Positions 52,053 through 62,591 of a stretch of 64,000 nt of DNA are shown piece after piece. The stretch is taken from assembly GCF_003253705.1 (NCBI RefSeq), contig NZ_QKYU01000003.1, positions 124,001 to 188,000 of the forward strand. Direction: 5' to 3'. Position 1 is the first letter of the stretch, and every line of letters begins with the position of its first letter. Below the pieces are notes generated by a model that was not told the origin of the DNA, did no database searches, and was given only the letters and a program-made list of their open reading frames with translations. Origin of the DNA: Humitalea rosea (lineage in GTDB: Bacteria; Pseudomonadota; Alphaproteobacteria; Acetobacterales; Acetobacteraceae). A program made the translations under genes and the position numbers.

Positions 52053-53047
52053 GCGGCGAGCCCCTGCTGAGCGTCGAGCAGCTTCAGACGCATTTCCGCA
52101 CCCCCGATGGCGTGAACCGCGCCGTCGATGGGGTCAGCTTCCACGTCTATGCCGGTGAGACCCTGGCCATTGTCGGCGAAAGCGGCTGCGGGAAATCCGT
52201 GACCGCCATGTCGATCCTGCGGCTGATCCCCGAACCCCCGGGCAAGATCGCGGGCAAGATCAACTTCCTGGGCCGCGACCTGCTGACCCTCTCCGACCGC
52301 GAGATGCGCAAGATCCGCGGCAATGAGATCAGCATGATCTTCCAGGAGCCGATGACCAGCCTCAACCCGGTGCTCACCGTGGGCCGCCAGATCGGCGAGA
52401 CCCTGCGGCTGCACCAGGGGCTGTCCTCGGCCGCCGCCGAGCAGAAGGCGATCGAGATGCTGACCCTGGTCGGCATCCCGAGCCCTGAGACGCGGGTCAA
52501 GGACTATCCGCACCAGCTTTCGGGCGGCATGCGGCAGCGCGTGATGATCGCCATCGCGCTGGCCTGCAATCCGAAGCTGCTGATCGCCGATGAACCGACG
52601 ACGGCGCTCGACGTCACCATCCAGGCCCAGATCCTGGATCTGATGCGCGACCTCAAGCACCGGGTCGGTGCTGCGATCGTGCTGATCACCCATGACCTTG
52701 GCGTGGTGGCCGAGGTCGCGGAGCGGGTCGTCGTCATGTACGCCGGGCGCAAGGTCGAGGAGGCGCGGGTCGCCGACCTCTTCGCCAATCCGCGCCACCC
52801 CTATACCCAGGGGCTGCTGGGCGCGGTGCCGAAGCTCGGCTCCTCGCTGACCGGGGAGACCACCCGCCTGTCGGAGATCCCCGGCCTGGTGCCGAGCCTG
52901 AAGAACAAGATCCAGGGCTGCGTCTTCGCCGGGCGCTGCTTCATGGCCACCGAGGTCTGCCACACCATTGCCCCCGCCCTTGAACTCAAGGCCGAAGGGC
53001 ATGCCGCGGCCTGCCACTACGCCCCCGTGGAGGCCGTGGCCGCATGA
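52049..53047 (+). CDS. ABC importer ATPase, peptide type (DppD-like)
   Basis: A 332-residue ATPase starting at GTG (GTGA). Walker A is GESGCGKSV, the signature is [15 protein letters not shown], Walker B is [12 protein letters not shown] and the switch is [11 protein letters not shown]. The C-terminal Cys motif [14 protein letters not shown] is as in oligopeptide-type ATPases. Overlaps both neighbours by 4 bases. Confidence 0.94.
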   Translation: MSGEPLLSVEQLQTHFRTPDGVNRAVDGVSFHVYAGETLAIVGESGCGKSVTAMSILRLIPEPPGKIAGKINFLGRDLLTLSDREMRKIRGNEISMIFQEPMTSLNPVLTVGRQIGETLRLHQGLSSAAAEQKAIEMLTLVGIPSPETRVKDYPHQLSGGMRQRVMIAIALACNPKLLIADEPTTALDVTIQAQILDLMRDLKHRVGAAIVLITHDLGVVAEVAERVVVMYAGRKVEEARVADLFANPRHPYTQGLLGAVPKLGSSLTGETTRLSEIPGLVPSLKNKIQGCVFAGRCFMATEVCHTIAPALELKAEGHAAACHYAPVEAVAA

Positions 53048-54057
53048 GCACGCCCCTGTTGCAGGTCGATGACCTGAAGAAGCACTTCCCGATCCGTGGC
53101 GGCCTGTTCGGCACGGTCACCGGCCAGGTGCATGCGGTGGATGGCATCTCCTTCTCGATCGCGAAGGGCGAGACGCTGTCCCTCGTGGGCGAGTCGGGCT
53201 GCGGCAAATCCACCGTCGGGCGTGCCGTGTTGCAGCTTTTCCCGATCACCGCCGGGCAGGTGGTGCTGGATGGGCAGCGGATCGACACGCTATCGGCCTC
53301 CTCCATGCGCCCGCTCCGGCAGCGGATGCAGGTGGTGTTCCAGGACCCGTTCAGCAGCCTGAACCCGCGCATGCGGGTGCGGGACATCCTGGCCGAGCCG
53401 ATCCGCAACTTCGGCATCGCCAAGGATGCGGCGGATCTGGAGGCGCGCCTGGCCAGGCTGATGGACACCGTCCGCCTGCCGCGCGACGCCATCAACCGCT
53501 GGCCGCATGAGTTCAGCGGCGGGCAGCGCCAGCGTATCGGCATCGCCCGGGCGCTGGCCGCCGAACCCGATCTGATCGTTTGCGACGAGGCCGTCTCGGC
53601 GCTGGACGTTTCGGTGAAGGCGCAGATCGTGAACCTGCTGCAGGATCTGCAGAAGGAACTCGGGCTGGCGATGCTGTTCATCAGCCATGACCTCGCGATC
53701 GTCGAACACATGACGCATCGCGTGGCGGTCATGTACCTCGGCAAGATCGTGGAGGTCGCGGGCAAGCGCAGCCTCTTCTCCGCGCCGATGCACCCCTATA
53801 CCGAGGCGCTGCTCTCCGCCGTGCCGGTGCCGATCCCCGGCCAGGCGCGGACCCGGAAAATCCTGACCGGCGACGTGCCGAGCCCGATCAACCCGCCCAA
53901 GGGCTGTCGCTTCCACACCCGCTGCCCCTATGCCTTCGACCGCTGCCGGGTGGATGAGCCTGAGTTGCGGCCGACCGGGGAGGGGCATATCGCCGCCTGC
54001 CACCTGCACGACCTGCCGCGGGCGCAGAACCCGCTGCTGAATGCGGTTGCCGCGTAA
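53044..54057 (+). CDS. ABC importer ATPase, peptide type (DppF-like)
   Basis: A 337-residue partner ATPase with Walker [10 protein letters not shown], signature [15 protein letters not shown], Walker [13 protein letters not shown] and switch [11 protein letters not shown]. The Walker B has Glu-Ala in place of the common Glu-Pro, a usual variant. The C-terminal [14 protein letters not shown] completes the family pattern. It ends the operon and is followed by a strong hairpin terminator. Confidence 0.94.
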   Translation: MSTPLLQVDDLKKHFPIRGGLFGTVTGQVHAVDGISFSIAKGETLSLVGESGCGKSTVGRAVLQLFPITAGQVVLDGQRIDTLSASSMRPLRQRMQVVFQDPFSSLNPRMRVRDILAEPIRNFGIAKDAADLEARLARLMDTVRLPRDAINRWPHEFSGGQRQRIGIARALAAEPDLIVCDEAVSALDVSVKAQIVNLLQDLQKELGLAMLFISHDLAIVEHMTHRVAVMYLGKIVEVAGKRSLFSAPMHPYTEALLSAVPVPIPGQARTRKILTGDVPSPINPPKGCRFHTRCPYAFDRCRVDEPELRPTGEGHIAACHLHDLPRAQNPLLNAVAA

Positions 54058-54084
54058 ACACGCTTACCTTCACGAAACGGACCC

Positions 54085-54115
54085 ATCCGGCCAGGGCCTG
54101 CCCTGGCCGGATTTT
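54085..54115 (+). terminator. Terminator of the sigma-54-controlled importer operon
   Basis: ATCCGGCCAGGG (54085-54096) and CCCTGGCCGGAT (54101-54112) are perfect 12-base inverted repeats with a four-base loop, followed by TTTT up to 54115. It lies 28 bases after the last ATPase gene. Confidence 0.8.
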
Positions 54116-54239
54116 CGCGCTCCGGGGGCGGCCTTGGTGGTCCTTGGCACCAGCCGGCGCTTGACGGCAGCGGAGGGCGGGGCAACCTTCGCCACAGAGT
54201 TGGCCGAACGGGGCCCTCACAGCATTTGGGAGGCAGACC

Positions 54240-54743
<504 letters not shown>

Positions 54744-54803
54744 CCGCCAAAAAGCCTACCGCGTCCAAGAACAAATAATGAAAAATATGGGGGAGACGTC
54801 GCC

Positions 54804-57197
54804 ATGAATGCGATCGCACCATTCGAGGGCATCGGCGCCAGCGTGAAGCGCAAGGAGGATCTGCGCTTCCTCTCTGGGCGGGGTCGATACACGGATGACA
54901 TGAACCGGCCGGGGCAGACGCATGCCGTCTTCCTCCGCAGCCCGCACCCGCATGCCAGAATCGATGCCGTGGACAGTGCCGCGGCCCGCGCGATGCCAGG
55001 GGTGGTCGCGATCTTCACCGGCGCCGACATCAAGGCCTCCGGCATCGGCGGCCTGCCCTGCGGCTGGGGGGTGAAGAACAAGGACGGCACGCCCATGGCC
55101 GAGCCGGCCCATCCGGTGCTGGCGCATGAGCGCGTGCGCCATGTCGGCGATCCGGTGGCGATGGTGATCGCTGAGACCCGCGCCCAGGCCAAGGACGCGG
55201 CCGAGGCGATCATGGTCAGCTACACGCCGCTGGGCTCGGTCGCGACCGTCACCGCTGCCGTGGCGCCCGGCGCCACCGAGGTGCATGAAGGTGTTGCCGC
55301 CAATACCTCCTTCGACTGGCACATCGGCGACAAGGCGATCACGGACGCGGCCTTCGCCGGTGCGGCCCATACCGTCAGCTTCGATCTGGTGAACAACCGG
55401 CTGGTGCCGAACGCCATGGAGCCGCGCGCGGCGATCGGCGAGTTCGACCCGACCAACGACGAATACACCCTCTACACCACCAGCCAGAACCCGCATGTGA
55501 TCCGGCTGCTGATGGGCGCCTTCGTGCTCAACATCCCCGAGTCGCGGCTGCGCGTGGTCGCGCCGGATGTGGGCGGCGGCTTCGGCTCCAAGATTTTCCA
55601 CTACGCCGAGGAGGCCGCCGTCACCTGGGCAGCCCCCCGGGTGAAGCGGCCGGTGAAATGGACCTGCGACCGCACCGAGGCCTTCATCTCCGACGCCCAT
55701 GGCCGCGACCATGTGAGCCACGCCGAACTGGCCCTGGACAAGGACGGCAAGTTCCTCGGGCTGCGGGTGCAGACCCTGGCGAATATGGGCGCGTATCTGT
55801 CCACCTTCGCGCCCGCGGTGCCGACCTATCTCTACGCGACCCTGCTCGCCGGCTGCTACGCGACGCCGACCATCTATGCCGAGGTGAAGGGCGTCTTCAC
55901 CAACACGGTCGCGGTGGATGCCTATCGCGGCGCCGGGCGGCCGGAGGCGACCTTCCTGATCGAGCGGCTGGTCGATGTCGCGGCCAAGGCGACCGGGATC
56001 GACCGCATCGAGCTGCGGCGCCGCAACTTCATCCCCGCCGATGCCTTCCCCTACCAGACCCCGGTCGCGCTGGAATATGACAGTGGCGACTACCAATCGA
56101 CGCTGGACATGGCGCTGGCCGCCTCGGACTGGGCGGGGTTCGAGGCCCGCCGCAGCGCCGCCGCCGCGAAGGGCAAGCTGCGCGGCATCGGGATCTCCAC
56201 CTATGTCGAGGCCTGCGGCATCGCGCCGAGCCATGTCGTGGGCCAGTTAGGCGCGCGGGCGGGGCTCTATGAGGTCGCCAATATCCGCGTCCATCCGACC
56301 GGCAGCATCACCGTCTTCACCGGCACGCACAGCCACGGCCAGGGGCATGAGACGACCTTCGCCCAGCTCATCGCCGACCGCATGGGCGTGCCGATGAACC
56401 AGATCGATGTCGTGCATGGCGATACCTCCCGCATCCCCTTCGGCATGGGCACCTATGGCAGCCGCTCGCTGGCGGTCGGTGGCTCGGCCATGGTCAAGGC
56501 GATGGACAAGATCGTGCTGAAGGGCCGCAAGATCGCGGCCCATCTGCTGGAAGCGAGCCTGGAGGACATCGAGTTCGAGGGCGGCAAGTTCCGCGTCGCC
56601 GGCACCGACCGGGAGAAGACGCTGACCGAGATCAGCCTCGCGGCCTATGTCCCGCACAACTACCCGATCGACGAGCTGGAGCCGGGGCTGGAGGAGACCG
56701 CCTTCTACGACCCCAAGAACTTCACCTACCCCGCCGGCGCCCATGTCTGCGAGGTCGAGATCGACCCCGCGACGGGCCAGACCGAGGTCATCGCCTTCAC
56801 CGCCGTGGATGACGTCGGCCGCGTCATCAACCCGATGATCGTCGAGGGCCAGGTGCAGGGCGGCGTCGCCCAGGGGATCGGCCAGGCGCTGTTGGAACAC
56901 GCGGTTTATGACGCCGAGGGCCAGCTTTTGTCGGGCTCGCTGATGGACTACACCATGCCCAGGGCCGATGATCTGCCGAATGTGGCGGTGTCGCACCACA
57001 CCACGCTTTGCACCCACAATCCTCTGGGGGTGAAGGGCTGTGGCGAGGTCGGCGCCATCGGATCGCCGCCCGCGGTCATCAATGCGGTCGTGGATGCCTT
57101 GCGCGATTACGATGTAACCCACATCAACATGCCAGCGACGCCCCCGAAGCTCTGGGGCATCATCAACGCCGCGCGCCCCGCGCTTGCGGCCGAGTGA
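54804..57197 (+). CDS. Molybdopterin large subunit of a form II CoxL-like hydroxylase
   Basis: A 797-residue molybdenum subunit of the xanthine dehydrogenase/CO dehydrogenase family. Residues 373-379 read AYRGAGR, the signature of form II (not CO-oxidising form I, which has AYxCSFR). The catalytic Glu is E748 in [21 protein letters not shown] precedes the ATG after an AT-rich gap of 60 bases. Form II enzymes hydroxylate various N-heterocycles or aldehydes; the true substrate is not known. Carbon monoxide is unlikely to be the main one. Confidence 0.94.
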   Translation: MNAIAPFEGIGASVKRKEDLRFLSGRGRYTDDMNRPGQTHAVFLRSPHPHARIDAVDSAAARAMPGVVAIFTGADIKASGIGGLPCGWGVKNKDGTPMAEPAHPVLAHERVRHVGDPVAMVIAETRAQAKDAAEAIMVSYTPLGSVATVTAAVAPGATEVHEGVAANTSFDWHIGDKAITDAAFAGAAHTVSFDLVNNRLVPNAMEPRAAIGEFDPTNDEYTLYTTSQNPHVIRLLMGAFVLNIPESRLRVVAPDVGGGFGSKIFHYAEEAAVTWAAPRVKRPVKWTCDRTEAFISDAHGRDHVSHAELALDKDGKFLGLRVQTLANMGAYLSTFAPAVPTYLYATLLAGCYATPTIYAEVKGVFTNTVAVDAYRGAGRPEATFLIERLVDVAAKATGIDRIELRRRNFIPADAFPYQTPVALEYDSGDYQSTLDMALAASDWAGFEARRSAAAAKGKLRGIGISTYVEACGIAPSHVVGQLGARAGLYEVANIRVHPTGSITVFTGTHSHGQGHETTFAQLIADRMGVPMNQIDVVHGDTSRIPFGMGTYGSRSLAVGGSAMVKAMDKIVLKGRKIAAHLLEASLEDIEFEGGKFRVAGTDREKTLTEISLAAYVPHNYPIDELEPGLEETAFYDPKNFTYPAGAHVCEVEIDPATGQTEVIAFTAVDDVGRVINPMIVEGQVQGGVAQGIGQALLEHAVYDAEGQLLSGSLMDYTMPRADDLPNVAVSHHTTLCTHNPLGVKGCGEVGAIGSPPAVINAVVDALRDYDVTHINMPATPPKLWGIINAARPALAAE

Positions 57198-57209
57198 AGG
57201 AGATCGACG

Positions 57210-58004
57210 ATGTATGATTTCGCCTATCACAAGCCGACCAGCATCGCCGACGCCGTCAAGATCCTGGCGGCCGATCCCGATGCCAAGCCGGTCAGCGGCG
57301 GCCATACCCTTCTCCCGGCGCTGAAGCACCGGCTGAACCAGCCCTCGGCACTGGTTGACCTGTCCGGCATCGCCGAACTGCGCGGCATCAAGCGCGAGGG
57401 TGACACCATCATCATCGGCGCGATGACCAGGCATGGTGAGGTCGCGACCAGCGACATCATCAAGTCGGCCATCCCGGCGCTGGCGCATATGGCCAGCACC
57501 ATCGGCGACACCCAGGTCCGCAACCGCGGCACCATGGGCGGCTCGCTCGCCAACAACGACCCGGCGGCGGATTACCCGGCGGCGGCGATGGCGCTGGGCG
57601 CGAAGTTCCAGACCGACCGCCGTACCCTCGCGGCCGAGGATTTCTTCCAGGGCATGTTCACCACCGCCCTGGAGCCGGATGAGCTGCTGATCGCCATCCA
57701 CTTCCCGGTGCCGAAGAAGGCGGGCTACGCCAAGCTGAAGAACCCGGCCAGCCGCTATTCCATGTGCGGCGTCTTCGTCGCCGATGGCGCCGCGGGCATC
57801 CGGGTCGCCGTGAACGGCGCGGGCCCCGGCGTGTTCCGCCAGGAAGCGGCCGAGGCGGCGCTCTCCGCCAACTGGTCGCCGGAAGCGGTCGCGGGCGTGA
57901 AGCAGGACCCGGACGGGCTGAACAGCGACATCCATGGCAGCGCCGAATACCGCGCCCATCTGGTGACGGTCATGACCAAGCGCGCGGTGCTCGACGCCGG
58001 CTGA
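57210..58004 (+). CDS. FAD-binding medium subunit of a molybdenum hydroxylase (CoxM-like)
   Basis: A 264-residue FAD-binding protein. The flavin-binding motifs are SGGHTLLPALKHRL near residues 30-43 and TIGDTQVRNRGTMGGSLANN near residues 97-116. It hands electrons to the final acceptor. AAGGAG precedes the ATG, 12 bases after the large-subunit gene, and a strong terminator follows its end. Confidence 0.95.
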   Translation: MYDFAYHKPTSIADAVKILAADPDAKPVSGGHTLLPALKHRLNQPSALVDLSGIAELRGIKREGDTIIIGAMTRHGEVATSDIIKSAIPALAHMASTIGDTQVRNRGTMGGSLANNDPAADYPAAAMALGAKFQTDRRTLAAEDFFQGMFTTALEPDELLIAIHFPVPKKAGYAKLKNPASRYSMCGVFVADGAAGIRVAVNGAGPGVFRQEAAEAALSANWSPEAVAGVKQDPDGLNSDIHGSAEYRAHLVTVMTKRAVLDAG

Positions 58005-58027
58005 GGCACCGCCCGAGCCAGCGAGAA

Positions 58028-58061
58028 GGGGGTGGCGACGCAGGTTGCCGCCCCTTTTTTT
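58028..58061 (+). terminator. Terminator of the molybdenum hydroxylase operon
   Basis: GGGGTGGCGAC (58029-58039) pairs with GTTGCCGCCCC (58044-58054) around a four-base loop, with two G-T pairs, and is followed by seven T. It lies 25 bases after the medium-subunit gene. Confidence 0.85.
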
Positions 58062-58140
58062 GTTCGGCGGCCAAGGATGCGGCTCCGCGCCCGAGCCCGG
58101 GGGGCCTTCATGCCGCCGCGGCCCGTGGCTAAGCTTGGCC

Positions 58141-58563
58141 ATGAACCCGAAGGGGCAGACCTTGCAGATCGACGACCCCGACATCCTGGCCGAGGCCCGC
58201 GCTGTCCTCGACCGCTACGAGGCGGCGCTGATGGCCAATCGCACCGAGGAGCTGGATGCGATCTTCTGGGCCGATCCCCGCACCGTGCGCTTCGGGATCA
58301 CCGAGATCCTCTATGGCCACGACGCCATCCGGGCGTTCCGCGCCAGCGTCGGCGCCTATGCCCAGCGCATCCAGCGCAAGGTGCATATCACCGCCTTCGG
58401 CCCCGACATGGCGGCAACGCATCTGGAATATGAAAGGGTCGGGACCGGGTTGATCGGGCGGGAGACCAAGATCATGGTCCGCCTGCCGAATCTGGGCTGG
58501 CGCGTCGTCTCGGCGCATGTCTCGCTGCTGACAGGCACCGATCCCGGAAGGAAAGCGCGTTGA
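58141..58563 (+). CDS. HpxZ/AtzH-like small protein (NTF2 fold)
   Basis: A 140-residue protein of the group that includes HpxZ, linked to oxalurate breakdown, and the cyanuric acid pathway protein AtzH. The characteristic stretch is LDRYEAALMANRTEELDAIFW followed by RTVRFGITEILYGHDAIRAFR. Its relatives sit beside amidases or hydroxylases of purine and triazine breakdown; the molybdenum hydroxylase upstream and the oxidase downstream fit such a setting. Start at 58141 preferred to the longer frame, which reads through the terminator. Its stop overlaps the start of the next gene. Confidence 0.8.
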   Translation: MNPKGQTLQIDDPDILAEARAVLDRYEAALMANRTEELDAIFWADPRTVRFGITEILYGHDAIRAFRASVGAYAQRIQRKVHITAFGPDMAATHLEYERVGTGLIGRETKIMVRLPNLGWRVVSAHVSLLTGTDPGRKAR

Positions 58564-59822
58564 CTCAGCATGTTGTGGTGATCGGGGCAGGTATTGTCGG
58601 CGCCTGTTCGGCGCTGGAGGCGCTGCGGCGTGGCTTCCAGGTCACCATCCTCGACCCTGGCGAGCCGGGGGGCGAGCAGTCCGCCTCCTATGGCAATGGC
58701 ACCTGGCTTTCGCCGATGTCGGTGATCCCGCCCTCCACCCCGGGGCTGTGGCGCAAGGTCCCGGCCTGGCTCGCCGATCCGCTGGGTCCGCTCGCGGTCC
58801 GCTGGTCCTATCTGCCGCGGGCGCTGCCCTGGCTCGCCCGCTACCTCTGGGCCGGCTGGACCGAGGCCAAGGTGCTGCGCACGGCCCGCGCATTGCGGCC
58901 GCTGCTTGTGGATTCGCCGGCGCTCTACGCCGAACTGGCCGCGGCCGCCGGGGTGCCCGGGCTGATCCGGCGCCAGGGGCTGATGTATGTCTATCCCGAC
59001 CGCGCGGCCTTCGAGGCCGAGGCCCTGGCCTGGCGGGTGCGCGCCGCGGTCGGCGTGGAGTGGCAGGAGATCCCCGCCGAGGAGATGCGTCAGCGCGAGC
59101 CGGAACTCGACCCGCGCTACCGCTTCGGCGTGCTGGTGGGGGAGGGCGGCAATTGCCGCGACCCGGGCGGGATGGTCGCCGCCTTGGTGGCGCTGGCCAA
59201 GGCCGAGGGCGCGCTGCACGTGGCCCAGCGCGCGACCGGCTTGCGCATCGTCGCCGGCAGGCTCGCCGCGGTGACGACGGATGGCGGGGAGATCCTGGCG
59301 GACCGGGCGGTCATCGCCGCCGGCGCCCATTCCAAGGCCCTGGCCGCCGCCGCCGGAGACCATGTGCCGCTGGAGACGGAGCGCGGCTACCACGCCCTGT
59401 TGAAGGGGGTCGAGATCGGCCCGCGCATCCCGCTGATGCCCTCCGATGGCAAGATGAGTGTCTCGATGACCGAGGCGGGCCTGCGCTGCGCCGGCCAGGT
59501 GGAGATCGCCGGGCTGGAGGCCGCGCCCAACTGGCAGCGGGCGGAGATCCTGCGGGACTGGCTGCTCGCGGCCTTCCCGAATTTGCCGCGCGAATTGCCG
59601 GCCGATCAGGTGAAGGTCTGGATGGGGCATCGGCCCTCGATGCCCGACGGGCTGCCTTGCCTCGGCTTTGCGAGCGGCACGCCGGATGTGATCCACGCCT
59701 TCGGCCACGGCCATGTCGGCCTGGTCGCGGGGCCCCGGACGGGGCGGATCGTGGGGGCGCTGCTGGCGGGCGAGGAGCCTGAAATTCCCATCGCCGCCTT
59801 CGATCCCCGCCGCTTCGCCTGA
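58560..59822 (+). CDS. FAD-dependent D-amino-acid dehydrogenase-like oxidoreductase (DadA family)
   Basis: A 420-residue flavoprotein starting at TTG (TTGA overlap with the preceding stop). The dinucleotide motif is VVVIGAGIVGACSALEALRR near residues 5-24, followed by GGEQSASYGNGTWLSP. The C-terminus has the GFASGTPDVIHAFGHGHVGL pattern. It should oxidise an amino acid or amine at the membrane face, passing electrons to the respiratory chain or oxygen. It is coupled to the HpxZ-like gene, so a joint role is likely. Exact substrate unknown. Confidence 0.9.
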   Translation: MTQHVVVIGAGIVGACSALEALRRGFQVTILDPGEPGGEQSASYGNGTWLSPMSVIPPSTPGLWRKVPAWLADPLGPLAVRWSYLPRALPWLARYLWAGWTEAKVLRTARALRPLLVDSPALYAELAAAAGVPGLIRRQGLMYVYPDRAAFEAEALAWRVRAAVGVEWQEIPAEEMRQREPELDPRYRFGVLVGEGGNCRDPGGMVAALVALAKAEGALHVAQRATGLRIVAGRLAAVTTDGGEILADRAVIAAGAHSKALAAAAGDHVPLETERGYHALLKGVEIGPRIPLMPSDGKMSVSMTEAGLRCAGQVEIAGLEAAPNWQRAEILRDWLLAAFPNLPRELPADQVKVWMGHRPSMPDGLPCLGFASGTPDVIHAFGHGHVGLVAGPRTGRIVGALLAGEEPEIPIAAFDPRRFA

Positions 59823-59999
59823 GGCCCTTTTCGGGTCGTTTTTGGCGGCCGAGATGCTGCAATGCCATATTGACGGATGCCGTGAATTCGTTCTCGCAAT
59901 CGGGGACGAAGGGTGGCATGAGTCGCGTTACGGCTTCGCATTCTGCAGGGCCGCTGAACAATTTTGTGGAACTATACGCACGTGCCTTCCGATAGCGAT

Positions 60000-60764
60000 A
60001 TGAGTGGCGGCGGTCTGACCGAAGCCGAAGTGAAGTGGTACAATGGCCGCAAGGGATTCGGCTTCGTTCTCGGACCTGACGGCACGGACGTGTTCTTTCA
60101 CGCCTCGGCCCTGACCGAAGCCGGCATCGAGCCGCCGGACACTGGCGATAAGCTGGTGTGCGAGATCGGCACCGATCGCCAGGGCCGGCGTCTGGTCACC
60201 CGGATCACCGAGCTGAAGAAGGGCCCCGGCGGCGCTGCCGGCGGTGGCCGTTCCTTCGGTGGCCCCCCGGGCGGCGGTGGTTTTGGCGACCGTCCGCCCC
60301 GCCGCGACTTCGGCGACCGTCCGCCCCGCCCGGCCTTTGGTGGTGGTGGCGGTGGTGGCTTCGGCGACCGTCCGCCGCGTCGTGACTTCGGCGACCGTCC
60401 CGCCCGCCCGCCGTTTGGTGGCGGCGGTGGTGGCTTCGGCGCGCCGGGTGCCGGCGGTTTCGGCGCCCCGCGCCGGGACTTCGGGGACCGTCCGCCGCCG
60501 CGTCGTGATTTCGGTGGCGGTGGCGCTGGCGCCGGTGCCCCCGATGCCGGCGGCCCGACCTACCCGGTCGAAGGCACCGTGAAGTGGTTCGATCAGGTGC
60601 GTGGCTTCGGCTTCGTCACCCCCTCCGATGGTGGGCAGGATGTGTTCCTGCATTCCTCGGTGCTGCAGCGCGGCGGCGTGGCCGATGTGCAGCAGGGCCA
60701 GAAGGTCAATCTGGAAGTGCGCGACGGCAACCGCGGCCGCCAGGCGGTCACGCTGAAGCCCTGA
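60000..60764 (+). CDS. Two-domain cold-shock protein with a Gly/Arg-rich linker
   Basis: A 254-residue nucleic-acid-binding protein. CSD1 spans about residues 8-68 with RNP1 KGFGFV (18-23) and RNP2 DVFFH (30-34). CSD2 spans about 188-254 with GFGFVT and DVFLHSS. Between them lies a disordered, repeat-rich linker with five copies of FGDRP and runs of Gly. Cold-shock domains melt RNA structure; Arg/Gly linkers bind RNA and can drive condensate formation. The GTG at 59982 and TTG at 59964 are other possible starts. An AT-richer leader of about 160 bases precedes it and a strong terminator follows. Confidence 0.88.
   Translation: MSGGGLTEAEVKWYNGRKGFGFVLGPDGTDVFFHASALTEAGIEPPDTGDKLVCEIGTDRQGRRLVTRITELKKGPGGAAGGGRSFGGPPGGGGFGDRPPRRDFGDRPPRPAFGGGGGGGFGDRPPRRDFGDRPARPPFGGGGGGFGAPGAGGFGAPRRDFGDRPPPRRDFGGGGAGAGAPDAGGPTYPVEGTVKWFDQVRGFGFVTPSDGGQDVFLHSSVLQRGGVADVQQGQKVNLEVRDGNRGRQAVTLKP
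60282..60516 (+). repeat. Imperfect tandem repeats coding the Gly/Arg-rich linker
   Basis: Units centred on TTCGGCGACCGTCCGCC recur five times, some in pairs 27 bases apart, and are mixed with GGTGGCGGTGG runs. They encode FGDRP(P/A) repeats joined by Gly-rich spacers. The repeats are imperfect but close enough for unequal recombination. Confidence 0.85.
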
Positions 60765-60790
60765 TCCTTCCCGGATCAGATCGGATAAAG

Positions 60791-60821
60791 GGCCCTGATG
60801 CGCTGCATCGGGGCCTTTTTT
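60791..60821 (+). terminator. Terminator of the cold-shock gene
   Basis: GGCCCTGATGC (60791-60801) pairs with GCATCGGGGCC (60805-60815) with one wobble pair and a three-base loop, followed by six T. It separates the cold-shock gene from the flagellin gene. Confidence 0.9.
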
Positions 60822-60921
60822 CATAACGGCCCCCGATCTCAATGTTTCGCTAACCGGCTTCGGTGATTCCTGGCTCTGACAGAGGGCGGGAAGATCTCGC
60901 CCTTCGCAGAGGGAGAATCCC

Positions 60922-61788
60922 GTGGCGACGAACTCGGTCAATACGAACACCGGCGCAATGGTCGCGCTGCAGCAGCTGAACCGTACCGGTGACGCGCTTG
61001 CCATGACCCAGAAGCGCATCAGCACCGGCTATCGCGTCTCGGACGCCAAGGATGATGGCGCCGCCTTCGCCGTGGCCCAATCGGTGCGCGCCGACGTGGC
61101 CGGCCTGCAATCGGCGAATGAACAGTTGGGCGGTGTGAAGGGCATCCTGGACACCACCCTCGCCGGCATCACCAAGGTCAGCGAGAAGATGTCGGATATG
61201 AAGGCGCTTCTGGTGAAGCTGTCGGACGACACCATCAACACCGACCAGCGCAGCCAATACGGCAAGCAATACACCGACCTGCAGAACGAGATGTCGAGCA
61301 CGCTGCGCGACGCCAGCTACAACGGCCGCGCGTTGATCGACAGCTCCGGCGCCGCCTTCGTCGTCAGCTCAGGCGCGGTGCCAGCCAATCTGGTGGCGGC
61401 GGATGTGGTGACGGTCCGCAACGAACTCGCCACCACCTACACCATCGGGATGGTGGATGGCGCGGGCCTGGTGGTCGATGACGTCCCGCCCGATGCGGCC
61501 ACGGCCCGGGCGGCGCTCGACGACGGCGGCAACTTCTCCACGGTGATGAATGCGCTGAACGACTCGCTGAACACCTTCGGCTCGTCCTCGCGCTACGTGG
61601 ACAGCCAGATCTCCTTCAACAAGGAGAAGATGGACAGCCTGGAGGGCGGCATCGGCAGCCTGGTGGATGCCGATCTGGCCAAGGAAAGCGCCCGGCTCCA
61701 GGCCTTGCAGATCCGTCAGCAGCTCGGCACGCAGTCGCTCAGCATCGCCAACCAGTCGCCGCAGCAACTGCTCAGCCTGTTCAAATAG
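60922..61788 (+). CDS. Flagellin
   Basis: A 288-residue flagellin, at the short end of the family, from a GTG with GAGGGAGA 5 bases before it. The conserved N-terminal D0/D1 part runs from NSVNTNTGAMVALQQLN to about residue 140, including the RISTGYRVSDAKDDGAAFA motif. A short variable part covers about 145-190, and the C-terminal D1/D0 part ends ARLQALQIRQQLGTQSLSIANQSPQQLLSLFK-like with the final Phe-Lys typical of secretion-competent flagellins. It polymerises into the filament outside the cell. No other flagellar gene lies nearby. The last 8 bases overlap the convergent racemase gene. Confidence 0.93.
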   Translation: MATNSVNTNTGAMVALQQLNRTGDALAMTQKRISTGYRVSDAKDDGAAFAVAQSVRADVAGLQSANEQLGGVKGILDTTLAGITKVSEKMSDMKALLVKLSDDTINTDQRSQYGKQYTDLQNEMSSTLRDASYNGRALIDSSGAAFVVSSGAVPANLVAADVVTVRNELATTYTIGMVDGAGLVVDDVPPDAATARAALDDGGNFSTVMNALNDSLNTFGSSSRYVDSQISFNKEKMDSLEGGIGSLVDADLAKESARLQALQIRQQLGTQSLSIANQSPQQLLSLFK

Positions 61789-62521
61789 CCGCCCAGCGCC
61801 GGGGCCGCAGCCCGGCGTGGAACCAGCTGATCAGCGCATAGATATCGAAGACCGGCACGCCCGTGGCCGCCGCAAGGTCGGCCGCATAGGGGGGCATGTT
61901 CGTGCATTCCAGCACGATCGCGCCAACCTCCGGGTGCCGGCGCATCAGATCGGCGCCGGCATCCAGGATGTCCTGTCGCGCCAGGGCGACGTCCAGATCG
62001 GTCTTGGCGGCCTGGATCAGGACGCGAAAGAACTCGCGCCCGCCTTCCGTGCCCGCCATCGGCACATCCAGCGGCACCCCCGCCGCCGACAGATGCGCGG
62101 GCGTCAGCGACCCGCCGGAGACGGTGACCACGCCGACCCGCTTGCCCGGCGGCAGCGTCGCCTGGACCATCGCCACCTGCATCAGCGAGGAGGTCGCGAC
62201 CGGCACCCCCACGGCCGCCGCCAGCTCCGCCTGGAACAGCGAGAGGAAGCCGCAGTTGGTGGTGATGCCCTCGGCCCCCAGATCGACCAGCTCACGCGCC
62301 GCGGCGATGAAATCCGGCAGCAGCCCTTGCGCGCCCTTCAGCACGACCTTCTCCGGCGTGGCGCCGCGCACCACGCGGAACAGCACCGGGAAGGGCCAGG
62401 TCTCGCCATTGCCCATGTCGCCGGGAATGCGAGGGAAGCGCGCCTCGAGCATCAATATGCCCAAAGGTGCGCCGTAGATGGATTTTCCCCCGCGGGCGAG
62501 GGATCTGTTGGAGTCGCTCAT
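61781..62521 (-). CDS. Asp/Glu/hydantoin racemase-family protein
   Basis: A 246-residue protein of the aspartate/glutamate racemase superfamily. The two catalytic cysteines are seen in TTNCGFL (near residue 90) and LECTNM (near residue 205). Both are present, so a racemase or a related decarboxylase/isomerase activity is likely. The substrate cannot be told: hydantoins, aspartate and arylmalonates all occur in the family. It faces away from a Bug-type binding protein gene across a 70-base gap. Confidence 0.85.
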   Translation of the reverse strand: MSDSNRSLARGGKSIYGAPLGILMLEARFPRIPGDMGNGETWPFPVLFRVVRGATPEKVVLKGAQGLLPDFIAAARELVDLGAEGITTNCGFLSLFQAELAAAVGVPVATSSLMQVAMVQATLPPGKRVGVVTVSGGSLTPAHLSAAGVPLDVPMAGTEGGREFFRVLIQAAKTDLDVALARQDILDAGADLMRRHPEVGAIVLECTNMPPYAADLAAATGVPVFDIYALISWFHAGLRPRRWAAI

Positions 62522-62591
62522 GTGGCAAGGCTAGCCGCTTGGTCCGGCATGTGCATCCTGACAGCCCGAAACCTGTCCGGAGATTAACTTG

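Noticed and set aside
54804-57197. Annotation as a true aerobic CO dehydrogenase large subunit.
   Set aside because: The active-site loop is AYRGAGR (form II), not the AYxCSFR loop of CO-oxidising form I, and the gene order is small-large-medium.
59823-59999. A possible small gene before the cold-shock protein.
   Set aside because: No frame of useful length with a ribosome site is seen; it is better read as the leader and promoter region of the cold-shock gene, though no promoter is clear.
60282-60516. Regular repeats that might suggest a CRISPR array.
   Set aside because: The repeats are in frame, imperfect, without unique spacers, and encode a Gly/Arg-rich protein linker.
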